Of a stretch of DNA of 33,531 nt, positions 15,970-24,028 are shown one piece after another. The DNA comes from GCA-002697625 sp002697625 (GTDB lineage: Bacteria > Bacteroidota > Bacteroidia > Flavobacteriales > BACL11). Within the stretch, counting starts at the first letter, position 1, and every line of letters starts with the position of its first letter. A program made the translations under genes and the position numbers. Under the pieces are notes generated by a model. The model was not told the DNA's origin. It saw only the letters and a program-made list of their open reading frames with translations, and did no database searches. Location: contig CAXFOB010000040.1 in assembly GCA_964004625.1 (NCBI GenBank), positions 1 to 33,531 on the forward strand, in the 5' to 3' direction.

Positions 15970-16728
15970 TTAATCCATCATATTTTGTACATTAAACACA
16001 TTATTATTTCCATTTTCCTTAAGTTTTTGTTGTAATTCAGCATTTCCCATAATACCATCCGAATCAATAGTGATATTGTTAGGGTCAGAATACCAATTGT
16101 TTACATCTATTGATATTCTGATATTATGAGTTGATCCGTTTTCAGTGGAAATAATATTTACAGGAAAAGATTTTGTTATGGAATAATCTGTACCATCTAG
16201 ACCTCCTGTATGAGTTGTGTAAAAACTGGTTTCATTATCAAATTTTCCTTCCAACTTCATGTAATGATATCCTCCTCCCATAAATTCAGGCCAAAACATT
16301 TGATTATGAAAGTGATTTGAATCCAGATATGCATTGCTGATATTTTTTTCAGAGTTAAGACCAAACACAAACTCGATATTTGAATATTTGCCACAGCTAA
16401 GAATTTCTGGAAAAAAAAGGTAGTTAGTATTGTTATCATCTGAACTTACAAAATGTACGTCTGACAAATTTTTTAATACAGATCCATTTTCATTTGTTAA
16501 CCTGATGTCTGTAATTAAATAATACAGATTTAAAACATTGTAAGTTTGCCCCAATAATGTATTAAACCATTCGCTATAGCCAGTTATGCTGTCAAAAACA
16601 ATTGGAACATTGTTTACGTGATTATAAAATTCTATGTTTACACTATCTGCTATTAATTCTTCGGATTTGGGGCAGGAAGTAAACATCAATAGAGCAGAAA
16701 AAAGTAATAATATATTTTTTGATGTCAT
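15970..16728 (-). CDS. MbnP-like copper-associated lipoprotein
   Basis: 252 aa with a lipoprotein signal (MTSKNILLLFSALLMFTSC, Cys19). The mature domain is beta-rich and shows the layout I associate with the MbnP family: an early FYNHVNN strand, YYLITDIRLTNENG, VHFVSSDDN, a central HNQMFWPEFMGGGYHYMKLEG (W146), and YTTHTGG. In the characterised methanotroph system MbnP binds Cu(I) after a Trp is oxidised to kynurenine by the di-heme partner MbnH, which here is the next gene 3 bp downstream. That pairing strengthens the call. W146, inside the conserved block, is the obvious candidate for modification, which is an inference. No methanobactin precursor or transporter is nearby. Confidence 0.8.
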   Translation of the reverse strand: MTSKNILLLFSALLMFTSCPKSEELIADSVNIEFYNHVNNVPIVFDSITGYSEWFNTLLGQTYNVLNLYYLITDIRLTNENGSVLKNLSDVHFVSSDDNNTNYLFFPEILSCGKYSNIEFVFGLNSEKNISNAYLDSNHFHNQMFWPEFMGGGYHYMKLEGKFDNETSFYTTHTGGLDGTDYSITKSFPVNIISTENGSTHNIRISIDVNNWYSDPNNITIDSDGIMGNAELQQKLKENGNNNVFNVQNMMD

Positions 16729-16837
16729 TTTATGTTTTTATTTGATGCTAATATACGTAAAGTATAGATATAAAATTATTCAGTAATTCATACTTATTCA
16801 TTCAATTAAACGATAGTGTTTTCAATATATTTTAAGC

Positions 16838-16845
16838 ATCTTTGC
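16838..16845 (+). promoter_or_regulatory. -7 element of priA (near-leaderless)
   Basis: CATCTTTG, followed by C, differs from TAnnTTTG only at the first base and ends 6 nt before the ATG at 16852. If it is used, transcription starts within a few nt of the start codon. It also excludes the upstream in-frame GTG at 16816 as the start. Confidence 0.45.
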
Positions 16846-16851
16846 TTTTGT

Positions 16852-19305
16852 ATGAGTAAATCAAAAAAATATGTAGATGTTATTTTGCCTCTTCCGGTTG
16901 ATGGTACTTTTACCTATTCTTTTTCAGAAGATGATCCTGTAGAAATTGGAAAAAGAGTAGTTGTTCAGTTTGGTAGTAGAAAACTATATACCGCAATTGT
17001 TTTAGATGTTCACAAAAATGAACCTAAATTGTATAAAGCCAAAGAAATACTTGCTGTGCTAGATGAAAGTAATGTCGTAAATGACATACAAATAAAGTTT
17101 TGGAAGTGGATTTCTGAATATTATATGAGTCGGTTAGGAGATGTGATGAATGTTGCACTTCCTTCATCTTTAAAATTAGCTTCTGAAAGTAAAATAATAG
17201 TACATCCAAATTTTGACGGAGATATTGATGAACTAAATAATGAAGAGAGCGCTATTATTACTAGTTTAACATTAAAAGAGAATCTGACTATAAATGAAAT
17301 AATATCAATAGTAGGTAAAACCTCTGTTTTGCCAGTAATTAATGAGATGATACGCAAAGAAGTGGTTCAAATTAAGGAAGAATTGCATAATAGTTTTAAA
17401 AAGAAACAACTTCAGTTTATAAATCTTCAAAAAGGAGATATAGAGGATTATTTTGGAAGAGTAAAATCTGCCAGAAAACAGGAAGAGTTACTCCAATACA
17501 TTGTTCAGTGTACTACTCAGTTTCCCAAAAAGAAATGGAGCGTTACAGAAATACTAAATAAAAGTAAAATAAGTCGGGGGGTGTTAAAAGCATTAGTAGA
17601 AAAGGAAATTATTAAAATTGAAGTACAAGAAATTAGTAGATTAATTTCTACAGAAGAAAAGATAGAGGATATAAAGACCTTATCAGAAAAACAAGAAGTA
17701 GCTTATAATAAAATACAAGAGTCCTTTCAGGAAAAAGATGTGTGTTTATTGCATGGAGTAACATCTAGTGGTAAAACAGAAATCTATATAAAATTAATAC
17801 AGGAACAATTAGATAAAGAAAAGCAGGTTTTGTATTTGTTGCCAGAAATAGCTTTAACTACTCAAATTATAAACAGACTTACAAAACATTTTGGAAATAA
17901 GGTTGGGGTTTCTCATTCTAGAATGAATAATAATGAAAGAGTAGAGATTTGGAATATGGTTAAAGAAACAAATACATATAAAAAACAATTTCCTATTATG
18001 TTAGGCACTCGTTCATCTTTGTTTTTACCCTTTGATAATTTAGGGCTGATTATAGTAGATGAGGAACATGAACCTAGTTTTAAGCAATATCATTCTTCTC
18101 CAAGATATCATGCTAGAGACGCTGCTATTTATTTGTCTTATTTACATCAGTCAAAAGTGCTTTTAGGTTCTGCGACTCCTTCTGTGGAGAGTTATTATAA
18201 TGCTCAGATTAATAAGTTCGGTTTGGTAGAATTAAATTCTCGTTTTGCAGATATTCAATTACCAGAAATACATACGGTAGACATAAAAAAAGCTCATTTG
18301 AAAAAACAAATGGAGTATCATTTTTCCCCATTTTTATTGAAGAATATTTCAGAAGCTTTACATAAGAGTAAACAAGTAATTTTATTTCAGAATAGGAGGG
18401 GGTACGCTCCATTGTTAGAATGTAATTTGTGTAGTTGGACTCCTTCTTGTTCTAATTGTGATGTAAGCTTAACATATCATAAGAGTACAAATTCTTTAAG
18501 ATGTCATTATTGTGGATTTAGTGTAGATAAAAAGTTAAGTTGTAAAAGTTGTGGCCATAATGAAATGATAGATAAAGGTTTTGGTACCGAGCAAATAGAG
18601 GAGGAGTTAAAAGTATTGTTTCCTGATGCAAAAACACAAAGAATGGACCATGATACTACTCGTAAGAAACATTCTTATTCTACTATTATTGATGATTTTG
18701 AAAGAGGAAATACCGATATACTTATTGGAACACAAATGGTGACTAAAGGACTAGATTTTGACAATGTAGAAGTGGTAGGGATATTACATGCTGATAGCAT
18801 GCTAAAATTTCCAGATTTTAGAGCTTTAGAAAGAGCTTACCAGTTGATGAGTCAGGTAGCGGGTAGATCTGGTAGAAAAGGGGATAGAGGAAAAGTAATT
18901 ATACAGAGTTATGACGAAAATCATGAGATTATAAAGCAGGTTAAAAATCATGATTATAAACTAATGTTTAAGAAACAATTAGAGGAACGAAAGATATTTA
19001 AGTATCCTCCATATTGTAGAATGATTTCAATAAATATTCAACACAAAAATGAAAGAAAACTAGATTCTTTATCTACACACTTTGTTTCAAGTATGAAGAG
19101 AAGTTTTGGAAACAGAGTATTAGGTCCTGAATCTCCAGGTATAAGTAAAATTAGAAGTTATTATCATAAAAATATTCTACTGAAAATAGAGAATGAATCT
19201 TCGATAAAAGATGCTAAAAAAATATTGAGTCAGATTATACTTAAATATAGAGATTCAAAAGACTTTAGATCTGCTCGTATTAATATAGATGTTGACCCTT
19301 ATTGA
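16852..19305 (+). CDS. priA: Primosomal protein N' (replication-restart helicase)
   Basis: Superfamily 2 DNA helicase, 817 aa from the chosen ATG (MSKSKKYVDVILP). It recognises stalled forks and D-loops and reloads the replicative helicase. The N-terminal 3'-DNA binding domain starts VDVILPLPVDGTFTY. Walker A is GVTSSGKTE near residue 302 and the DEEH box lies near residue 403. A double zinc site of eight Cys lies between about 523 and 567 (CNLCSWTPSCSNC ... CHYCG ... CKSCG), and helicase motifs include GTQMVTKGLDFDNV and SQVAGRSGRKGDRG. A longer in-frame reading from GTG at 16816 would add 12 residues (MFSIYFKHLCFC), but these precede the likely -7 element. It is divergent from the MbnP gene. 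Confidence 0.97.
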   Translation: MSKSKKYVDVILPLPVDGTFTYSFSEDDPVEIGKRVVVQFGSRKLYTAIVLDVHKNEPKLYKAKEILAVLDESNVVNDIQIKFWKWISEYYMSRLGDVMNVALPSSLKLASESKIIVHPNFDGDIDELNNEESAIITSLTLKENLTINEIISIVGKTSVLPVINEMIRKEVVQIKEELHNSFKKKQLQFINLQKGDIEDYFGRVKSARKQEELLQYIVQCTTQFPKKKWSVTEILNKSKISRGVLKALVEKEIIKIEVQEISRLISTEEKIEDIKTLSEKQEVAYNKIQESFQEKDVCLLHGVTSSGKTEIYIKLIQEQLDKEKQVLYLLPEIALTTQIINRLTKHFGNKVGVSHSRMNNNERVEIWNMVKETNTYKKQFPIMLGTRSSLFLPFDNLGLIIVDEEHEPSFKQYHSSPRYHARDAAIYLSYLHQSKVLLGSATPSVESYYNAQINKFGLVELNSRFADIQLPEIHTVDIKKAHLKKQMEYHFSPFLLKNISEALHKSKQVILFQNRRGYAPLLECNLCSWTPSCSNCDVSLTYHKSTNSLRCHYCGFSVDKKLSCKSCGHNEMIDKGFGTEQIEEELKVLFPDAKTQRMDHDTTRKKHSYSTIIDDFERGNTDILIGTQMVTKGLDFDNVEVVGILHADSMLKFPDFRALERAYQLMSQVAGRSGRKGDRGKVIIQSYDENHEIIKQVKNHDYKLMFKKQLEERKIFKYPPYCRMISINIQHKNERKLDSLSTHFVSSMKRSFGNRVLGPESPGISKIRSYYHKNILLKIENESSIKDAKKILSQIILKYRDSKDFRSARINIDVDPY

Positions 19306-19326
19306 TTTCAATAGAGACTGTAATTT

Positions 19327-19345
19327 TAATGCGTCATTTGCATTA
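19327..19345. terminator. Weak hairpin between convergent priA and LRR gene
   Basis: TAATGC, a 7-nt loop, then GCATTA form a perfect 6-bp stem in the 56-bp gap between two convergent stop codons. A short T-rich run (GGTTTTTATC) follows 10 nt later on the plus strand. The position suits a terminator but the stem is short and A/T-rich. Confidence 0.3.
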
Positions 19346-19361
19346 TTTAGAGTGGTTTTTA

Positions 19362-19976
19362 TCATTGTACAAATATTTTCTTTTCTACAGATCCATCAGA
19401 ATAGTAATAAATTAAAGGAGTATTAGGGATAGCTCTTATGTTCCTACCTTTTAAGTCTGTAATTTTCAGTAGTTTTTTATTATCTGATATAAAATTTGCT
19501 GAAGTAGCATTACAATTATTACTAAAATTAGTCCAAGTATCTACAGAAAAAGTATATTCACAATATGCAACATCATCTACATCGATACACATTAAATTTG
19601 GGTTGTTAAATGACATAAAATACCATAATCCTGAATTATTTCCATTTCTTAAATTTATTGAGGTAAGGTTATTGTTTCCGCAACTTACTTCAAAAAGTTG
19701 GGAGTTGTTTGATAGATTTAATGTGGTTATATTATTATTGTAACAAAATAAATATTTTAAAGCAATGAAACTTTCAATTCCTGTTAAATCAGAGATGTTA
19801 TCATTATCAATCATGAGTTCTGTTACTGTGTCAATAGCGGAAGTTTCAACAAAACCATCAAAAACAAAGTCATAACCATAGTTTATTAGAGCTTGTTCAA
19901 AGTTTATATCCGGTATAGATGTGTACTGACTAAAAGCATAACAAGGAAATAGAAACAGTAGAAATATTTTTTTCAT
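19362..19976 (-). CDS. Small secreted leucine-rich-repeat protein with short sorting-like tail
   Basis: 204 aa from ATG 19976, which gives the signal peptide MKKIFLLFLFPCYAFSQ. The frame stays open for 78 codons upstream, but that part lies antisense-free inside the neighbouring dehydrogenase gene and lacks a signal, so it is rejected. The mature protein starts YTSIPDINFEQALINYGYD, the typical lead-in of Bacteroidota internalin-like LRR proteins, followed by about three LRR units (ITELMIDNDNISDLTGIE-like, LKYLFCYNNNITTLNLSNN, LFEVSCGNNNLTSINL). It ends LLKITDLKGRNI ... YYYSDGSVEKKIFVQ, a compact tail seen on many such proteins and probably a short relative of the T9SS type A domain. Role is probably surface binding. 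Confidence 0.82.
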   Translation of the reverse strand: MKKIFLLFLFPCYAFSQYTSIPDINFEQALINYGYDFVFDGFVETSAIDTVTELMIDNDNISDLTGIESFIALKYLFCYNNNITTLNLSNNSQLFEVSCGNNNLTSINLRNGNNSGLWYFMSFNNPNLMCIDVDDVAYCEYTFSVDTWTNFSNNCNATSANFISDNKKLLKITDLKGRNIRAIPNTPLIYYYSDGSVEKKIFVQ

Positions 19977-20023
19977 ATATAACAGTTTTATTTTGTAAAC
20001 GAACATTATTAGTTTAGGTTTAA

Positions 20024-20031
20024 CAAAATTA
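20024..20031 (-). promoter_or_regulatory. -7 element of the LRR gene
   Basis: TAATTTTG on the minus strand matches TAnnTTTG and overlaps the stop codon of the upstream dehydrogenase (20029-20031). It would give a ~43-nt leader before the ATG at 19976. No clear TTG -33 element was found, so confidence is low. Confidence 0.3.
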
Positions 20032-21570
20032 ACATTTTTCTGCACATTTTTCTCCATCGAGAGCTGCTGAAATAATACCGCCAGCATATCCTGCTCCTTC
20101 TCCACAAGGAAAAAGTCCTTTAATTTGAGGATGTTGAAAGGTGTTTTTATCTCTAGGTATACGAATTGGAGATGAGGTTCTACTTTCGGGAGCATGAACG
20201 ACAGCTTCATTTGTTAAATATCCTTTCATTTGTCTTCCAAATTCTTTAAATCCTAATTGTAAATTTGTAAGTATAAAAGGAGGTAGTACTTCAGAAAGTT
20301 TAACAGAAGTTGTTCCTGGATGATAAGAAGTTTTAGGTATGTTTTCAGATACAATTCCCTTAGTAAAATCTACCAATCTTTGTGCGGGTACTTTCTGAGT
20401 TTTACCTGCTATATTCCAAGCCTTTTGTTCTATTTCTTTCTGAAATTGAACTCCTGCTAATGGTCCATATTTATGGTATTTATCAAAGTCAGACTCTTTT
20501 AATTCTACTACAATTCCTGAATTAGAACTAGGGTAATCTCTTCTTGAAGGAGACCAACCATTAGTAACAACTTCTCCAGGAGATGTTGCACAAGGCGCAA
20601 TTATTCCCCCAGGACACATGCAAAATGAGTAGACCCCTCTTCCTTTAACTTGTTTCACTACAGAATATGGAGCAGGCGGTAAAAAATCACCTCTACTTTT
20701 ACATTTATACTGTATCTGGTCAATTAAATCTTGGTTATGTTCTACCCTTACTCCAATCGCGAACGCTTTTTTCTGTATTTCTATTTTTTTCTGGTACAAT
20801 AACTCAAATATATCTCTAGCAGAATGTCCAGTAGCAAGTATTACTTTATTAGATTCAAGAGTATCTCCATTTTGTAATTGTACTCCGTCAATCTTATTGT
20901 TCTTAATTAATAAATCTACTACTCTGGAATTGAATAAAACTTCTCCACCATATTTTATAATAGTTTCTCTGATATTTTGGATGATTTTGGGAAGTTTATT
21001 TGTCCCTATGTGAGGGTGAGCTTCTACTCTAATTTCTGGATTAGCTCCATGCATTACTAATATATCTAAAATTTTATTTACGTCTCCTCGTTTTTTACTT
21101 CTAGTATATAGTTTTCCATCGGAATAGGTTCCCGCTCCTCCTTCTCCAAAACAATAATTAGAATCCTTATTTACAATATGATTCTTTGTAATATTTGCCA
21201 GATCTTTTCTTCTACTTCTTACGTCTTTCCCTCTTTCTATTATTATGGGTTTTTTTTCTTTTTCTAAAAGCTTTAATGCTGCAAATAATCCGGCAGGTCC
21301 TGCTCCTACAATTATTACTTCCTCATCATTTTTCACATTTTTATAAATAGGAAAATTCTTCTCTTTTGCTGAGAATTTTTGATTGATATATACTTCAATC
21401 TTCAGGTTTATTTTGATTACCCTTTTTCTTGCGTCAATAGATCGTTTTATAATTTCTATGTGTGTAATTGCAGAAGAATGAATCTTTAACTTTTTAGATA
21501 CAATTTTTTTTAATTCAAAAATATTTTTTGATTGACTTGGTAATACCTGTAGTTGTATCTCTTTGATCAT
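20029..21570 (-). CDS. FAD-dependent dehydrogenase (COG2509 type)
   Basis: 513-aa flavoprotein of the widespread family annotated as uncharacterised FAD-dependent dehydrogenase. A ~80-residue N-terminal domain (IEIIKRSIDARKR) precedes the Rossmann motif VIIVGAGPAGLFAAL (GAGPAG at 89-94). Further landmarks are IERGKDVRSRRKD, FGEGGAGTYSDGKLYTRSKKRG, ILATGHSARDIFELL, GVRVEH, SFCMCPGGIIAPCATSPGEVVTNGWSPSRRD, and the FAD-binding end GLFPCGEGAGYAGGIISAALDG. Length is normal. The physiological substrate is not known. It is divergent from a DUF4294 gene and its start codon lies 4 nt after a perfect -7 element. Confidence 0.93.
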   Translation of the reverse strand: MIKEIQLQVLPSQSKNIFELKKIVSKKLKIHSSAITHIEIIKRSIDARKRVIKINLKIEVYINQKFSAKEKNFPIYKNVKNDEEVIIVGAGPAGLFAALKLLEKEKKPIIIERGKDVRSRRKDLANITKNHIVNKDSNYCFGEGGAGTYSDGKLYTRSKKRGDVNKILDILVMHGANPEIRVEAHPHIGTNKLPKIIQNIRETIIKYGGEVLFNSRVVDLLIKNNKIDGVQLQNGDTLESNKVILATGHSARDIFELLYQKKIEIQKKAFAIGVRVEHNQDLIDQIQYKCKSRGDFLPPAPYSVVKQVKGRGVYSFCMCPGGIIAPCATSPGEVVTNGWSPSRRDYPSSNSGIVVELKESDFDKYHKYGPLAGVQFQKEIEQKAWNIAGKTQKVPAQRLVDFTKGIVSENIPKTSYHPGTTSVKLSEVLPPFILTNLQLGFKEFGRQMKGYLTNEAVVHAPESRTSSPIRIPRDKNTFQHPQIKGLFPCGEGAGYAGGIISAALDGEKCAEKC

Positions 21571-21574
21571 AACA

Positions 21575-21582
21575 CAAAAGTA
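21575..21582 (-). promoter_or_regulatory. -7 element of the FAD-dehydrogenase gene (leaderless)
   Basis: TACTTTTG on the minus strand matches TAnnTTTG; its G is separated from the ATG (21570) by 4 nt, so the transcript should begin at or within a nt or two of the start codon. A second match, TATTTTTG, lies at 21603-21596. No well-spaced TTG is seen. Confidence 0.5.
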
Positions 21583-21621
21583 AGCTCTTTCTTCTCAAAA
21601 ATAAGAAAACACGAGTTGTTT

Positions 21622-21660
21622 TTTGATTACTATTTAAACTAAATTAGCTTTGTATCTTTG
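21622..21660 (+). promoter_or_regulatory. Consensus promoter with tandem -7 elements before the DUF4294 gene
   Basis: TTTG at 21622-21625, a 19-bp spacer, then TAGCTTTG (21645-21652), matches the Bacteroidota consensus TTTG-N19-TAnnTTTG in both elements and spacing. TAGCTTTG is immediately followed by a second full match, TATCTTTG (21653-21660), giving two abutting -7 boxes 8 nt apart. Confidence 0.7.
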
Positions 21661-21674
21661 TGAAAAATTTTTCA

Positions 21675-22298
21675 ATGAAACAAACTGACTTTTCTTTTCA
21701 TCATTTTATTGTCAAGGTGATATCAAATAGAAAAATATTCTTTCTGTTTTTCGTATTTGTATTTTTTCATGTAAAAGCGCAAGAAATTGTAGTAAAGGAT
21801 TTTATTGTAGAACAAGGCGATACCATCTTACTTACCGAAATACCTAGTGTGGAAATTCTTTCATTTGTAGATAGTAAGGAACGATTTAAGTATCGAATCC
21901 TTAAAAGAAAGGTGTTAAAAGTATATCCGTATGCATTGTATACTAAACAGAAACTTCAGGAGATAGAACAAGATTTGGAAGGCATTTCTAAGAAAAGAAA
22001 AAAGAAAAAATACACTAAAGTAGTATCTAAGTTTTTAAAAGAAGAGCTTGGAGAAAAGATGAGAAAACTTACCAGAACAGAAGGAAATATTTTAGTAAAA
22101 TTAATTTATAGAGAAACTAAAATATCTACTTATAAATTATTAAAACAATACAGAGGAAGCTTAAATGCTATGTTTTGGCAAACTCTAGCTAAGATGTACG
22201 ACAATAACCTGAAACAAGAATATGACCCTGAGAATATAAGAGAAGATATGTTTATTGAACATATTATTATTCAGGCAAAATTGGAGGGGCAACTATAA
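21675..22298 (+). CDS. DUF4294 exported protein
   Basis: 207 aa from ATG 21675; an in-frame GTG at 21660 would add five residues. A positively charged start and hydrophobic segment (KIFFLFFVFVFFHVKAQ) form a long signal peptide. The mature part matches DUF4294, a family conserved in Bacteroidota: a RRKVLKVYPYALYTKQKLQEIE-like block, a basic KKRKKKKYTKVV stretch, EELGEKMRKLTRTEGNILVKLIYRET, and LKQYRGSLNAMFWQTLAKMYDNNLKQEYDP. No function is established for the family. The basic helix-rich mature domain suggests a periplasmic structural role. It is monocistronic: divergent from the dehydrogenase and convergent with the adhesin gene. Confidence 0.88.
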   Translation: MKQTDFSFHHFIVKVISNRKIFFLFFVFVFFHVKAQEIVVKDFIVEQGDTILLTEIPSVEILSFVDSKERFKYRILKRKVLKVYPYALYTKQKLQEIEQDLEGISKKRKKKKYTKVVSKFLKEELGEKMRKLTRTEGNILVKLIYRETKISTYKLLKQYRGSLNAMFWQTLAKMYDNNLKQEYDPENIREDMFIEHIIIQAKLEGQL

Positions 22299-22343
22299 CA
22301 ATATCCCCTCAGAAATATTCGATATTTTTAATAATCAGATACT

Positions 22344-23942
22344 CTACTCTATGATTAATTTACTTTTTGAGATATAGTTATTTGTTTCTATAATTAGTAG
22401 GTAAATTCCGTTTTGTAGGTTTTCTTTTTCCACTTCTATTTTATCTATATTTATATTGTGAGTAAAGTCTTTCACCTTTCTCCCTTGTGGGTCGAATAAA
22501 GAAACATTCTTTACTGTAGAATTATCTAATAAGTTGATAGTAGTTTTATTAGTAAATGGGTTAGGGTATACTATTAATTTTTCTGTTAGTATATCAGATA
22601 TACCTGTTGAGATATTATTCACATTTACTGGTTCTGAAACAACAATACATCCATTAGCATCTGTTACAGTTAATATATAATCTCCATTCTGAGAAGGAGT
22701 AAATATATCAGTTGTGTTAACACTTACCCCATTTAAGGTCCAGTCATAAGTATATCCAGCAGTACCACCACTAATAGATCCTTCTAATTGTGTTCCAGTA
22801 TAAATTGACGTAAGAATTAATTGTAGAGGTCCATTAATTGTATACGTTGTTCCTCCAGAAGAACCTTGAACATCTGTTACACTCACATTATAAGTTCCTG
22901 CTCCTAAATTATTAGGATTAACACCAAACCAATTTGTAGTATAAGGGGCAACTCCTCCAGAAATACATAATTGAGCACTTCCTGTAGTATCTCCGAAACA
23001 AGCTATATCTGTTGTTACCGTATTTACATTTAAAGCGCCTGGTTCTGTAGCGTCAAAACTTCCTGCCTCAAAGAATACTCCTGAGTCATAAGAATTATCC
23101 GTACCATCTGCAATCGCAAGTTTTATATGATATACATTACATGGTATAACAACCGCTTCAGCAGTAAATACATCGGTAAATCCATTAAAAGCAGATGCTA
23201 AAGCTAATGTATCGTAATTGTAGTATTGAGAGTTTAAAGTATCGTTAACAGTAGAAATAGTAATAGGTAAAGATGGATTAGAATTAGGTATGACTGCAAT
23301 ATTCATCGCTCCTCCAGGAAAGCTTGGAGGTGAGGAGTATGGTCCTGTTATTCCAGGGCCTGAAATAAGGAATGCGAATACATCATTAAAAGAAGAGTTT
23401 ACGAAATCTAAATATTCTTCTGAAGCGAATACATAATTAAATGTTACTGTATCTGCAGAAGGAACAAAATCAAATTCTAAAATAGCGGCATCTTCAGTAG
23501 AAGAAACTGTAAAAGTTTGACCAATTAAACCAGGTACAGAGTTTGCAATAGTTAATAAATCCGGATCTCCATTCCCCATTAAACTAGCTGTTAAGTGGTA
23601 TCCTTGGACTATTGGTGTAGAATCAATAATATTTGTAAAGGTGCTATCCCAAATATAATTCCACCAAATTGTATCAGATCCAATGTTCCCTACAGAGTCT
23701 ACACTTCCTGAAGAAAGAATAAACCCTTCTGTAAACCCTATAGCTCCAGTTGGATCTGTAAAATATCCAATTTGGGAAGAGTCTCCAGTATAGGAGTGAT
23801 TTGTAGTGGTTACACCATTTCCAATTAATACATTATCAATCAAGTAGGATGGATGGTTTTGTGCAGAGTTTGTTCCTATTTGTACTTGAGAGAACACATT
23901 TATACTAAGAATACTAAAAATAAATAAGTAGATTTTTTTCAT
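22344..23942 (-). CDS. Choice-of-anchor L / SprB-repeat surface protein, T9SS substrate
   Basis: 532 aa: signal peptide MKKIYLFIFSILSINVFSQ; choice-of-anchor L domain (~20-300) with GFILSSGSV, FVFASEEYLDFVN-like block at ~170-181 and the hallmark FNDVFAFLISGPG (185-197); a SprB-type repeat (~304-370) with ACFGDTTGSAQL.ISGGVAPYTTNW and AGTYNVSVTD; a second degenerate repeat (SISGGTAGYTYDW ... GDYILTVTDANGC); and a T9SS type A sorting tail (LIVYPNPFTNKTTI to SKSKLIIE). It is predicted to be a cell-surface adhesin or structural protein delivered by type IX secretion, as with gliding adhesins, though far shorter than SprB itself. A well-spaced promoter precedes it. Confidence 0.92.
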   Translation of the reverse strand: MKKIYLFIFSILSINVFSQVQIGTNSAQNHPSYLIDNVLIGNGVTTTNHSYTGDSSQIGYFTDPTGAIGFTEGFILSSGSVDSVGNIGSDTIWWNYIWDSTFTNIIDSTPIVQGYHLTASLMGNGDPDLLTIANSVPGLIGQTFTVSSTEDAAILEFDFVPSADTVTFNYVFASEEYLDFVNSSFNDVFAFLISGPGITGPYSSPPSFPGGAMNIAVIPNSNPSLPITISTVNDTLNSQYYNYDTLALASAFNGFTDVFTAEAVVIPCNVYHIKLAIADGTDNSYDSGVFFEAGSFDATEPGALNVNTVTTDIACFGDTTGSAQLCISGGVAPYTTNWFGVNPNNLGAGTYNVSVTDVQGSSGGTTYTINGPLQLILTSIYTGTQLEGSISGGTAGYTYDWTLNGVSVNTTDIFTPSQNGDYILTVTDANGCIVVSEPVNVNNISTGISDILTEKLIVYPNPFTNKTTINLLDNSTVKNVSLFDPQGRKVKDFTHNINIDKIEVEKENLQNGIYLLIIETNNYISKSKLIIE

Positions 23943-23966
23943 GTTTCTCTCGTTTTAATTTACCCA

Positions 23967-23995
23967 CAAAAATAGATATAATTTTTAACTTCAAA
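23967..23995 (-). promoter_or_regulatory. Promoter of the choice-of-anchor L gene
   Basis: Minus strand: TTTG (23995-23992), 17-bp spacer, TATTTTTG (23974-23967), then 24 nt to the ATG at 23942. Both elements match the Bacteroidota consensus with slightly short spacing. It lies in the 86-bp gap after hutU. Confidence 0.55.
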
Positions 23996-24028
23996 AAAAA
24001 TATAAAATACAAAGTCTTCCTCAATCAG

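Noticed and set aside
16816..16851. GTG start extending PriA by 12 residues
   Set aside because: The extension precedes or overlaps the likely -7 element and the added residues do not look like PriA; ATG 16852 gives the normal N-terminus.
19977..20210. 78-codon upstream extension of the LRR protein
   Set aside because: It runs inside the dehydrogenase coding region in another frame and would bury the clear signal peptide beginning at 19976.
22313..22327. AAATAT-TCG-ATATTT hairpin between convergent DUF4294 and adhesin genes
   Set aside because: All A/T stem with a 3-nt loop; too weak to call a terminator, though its position is suitable.
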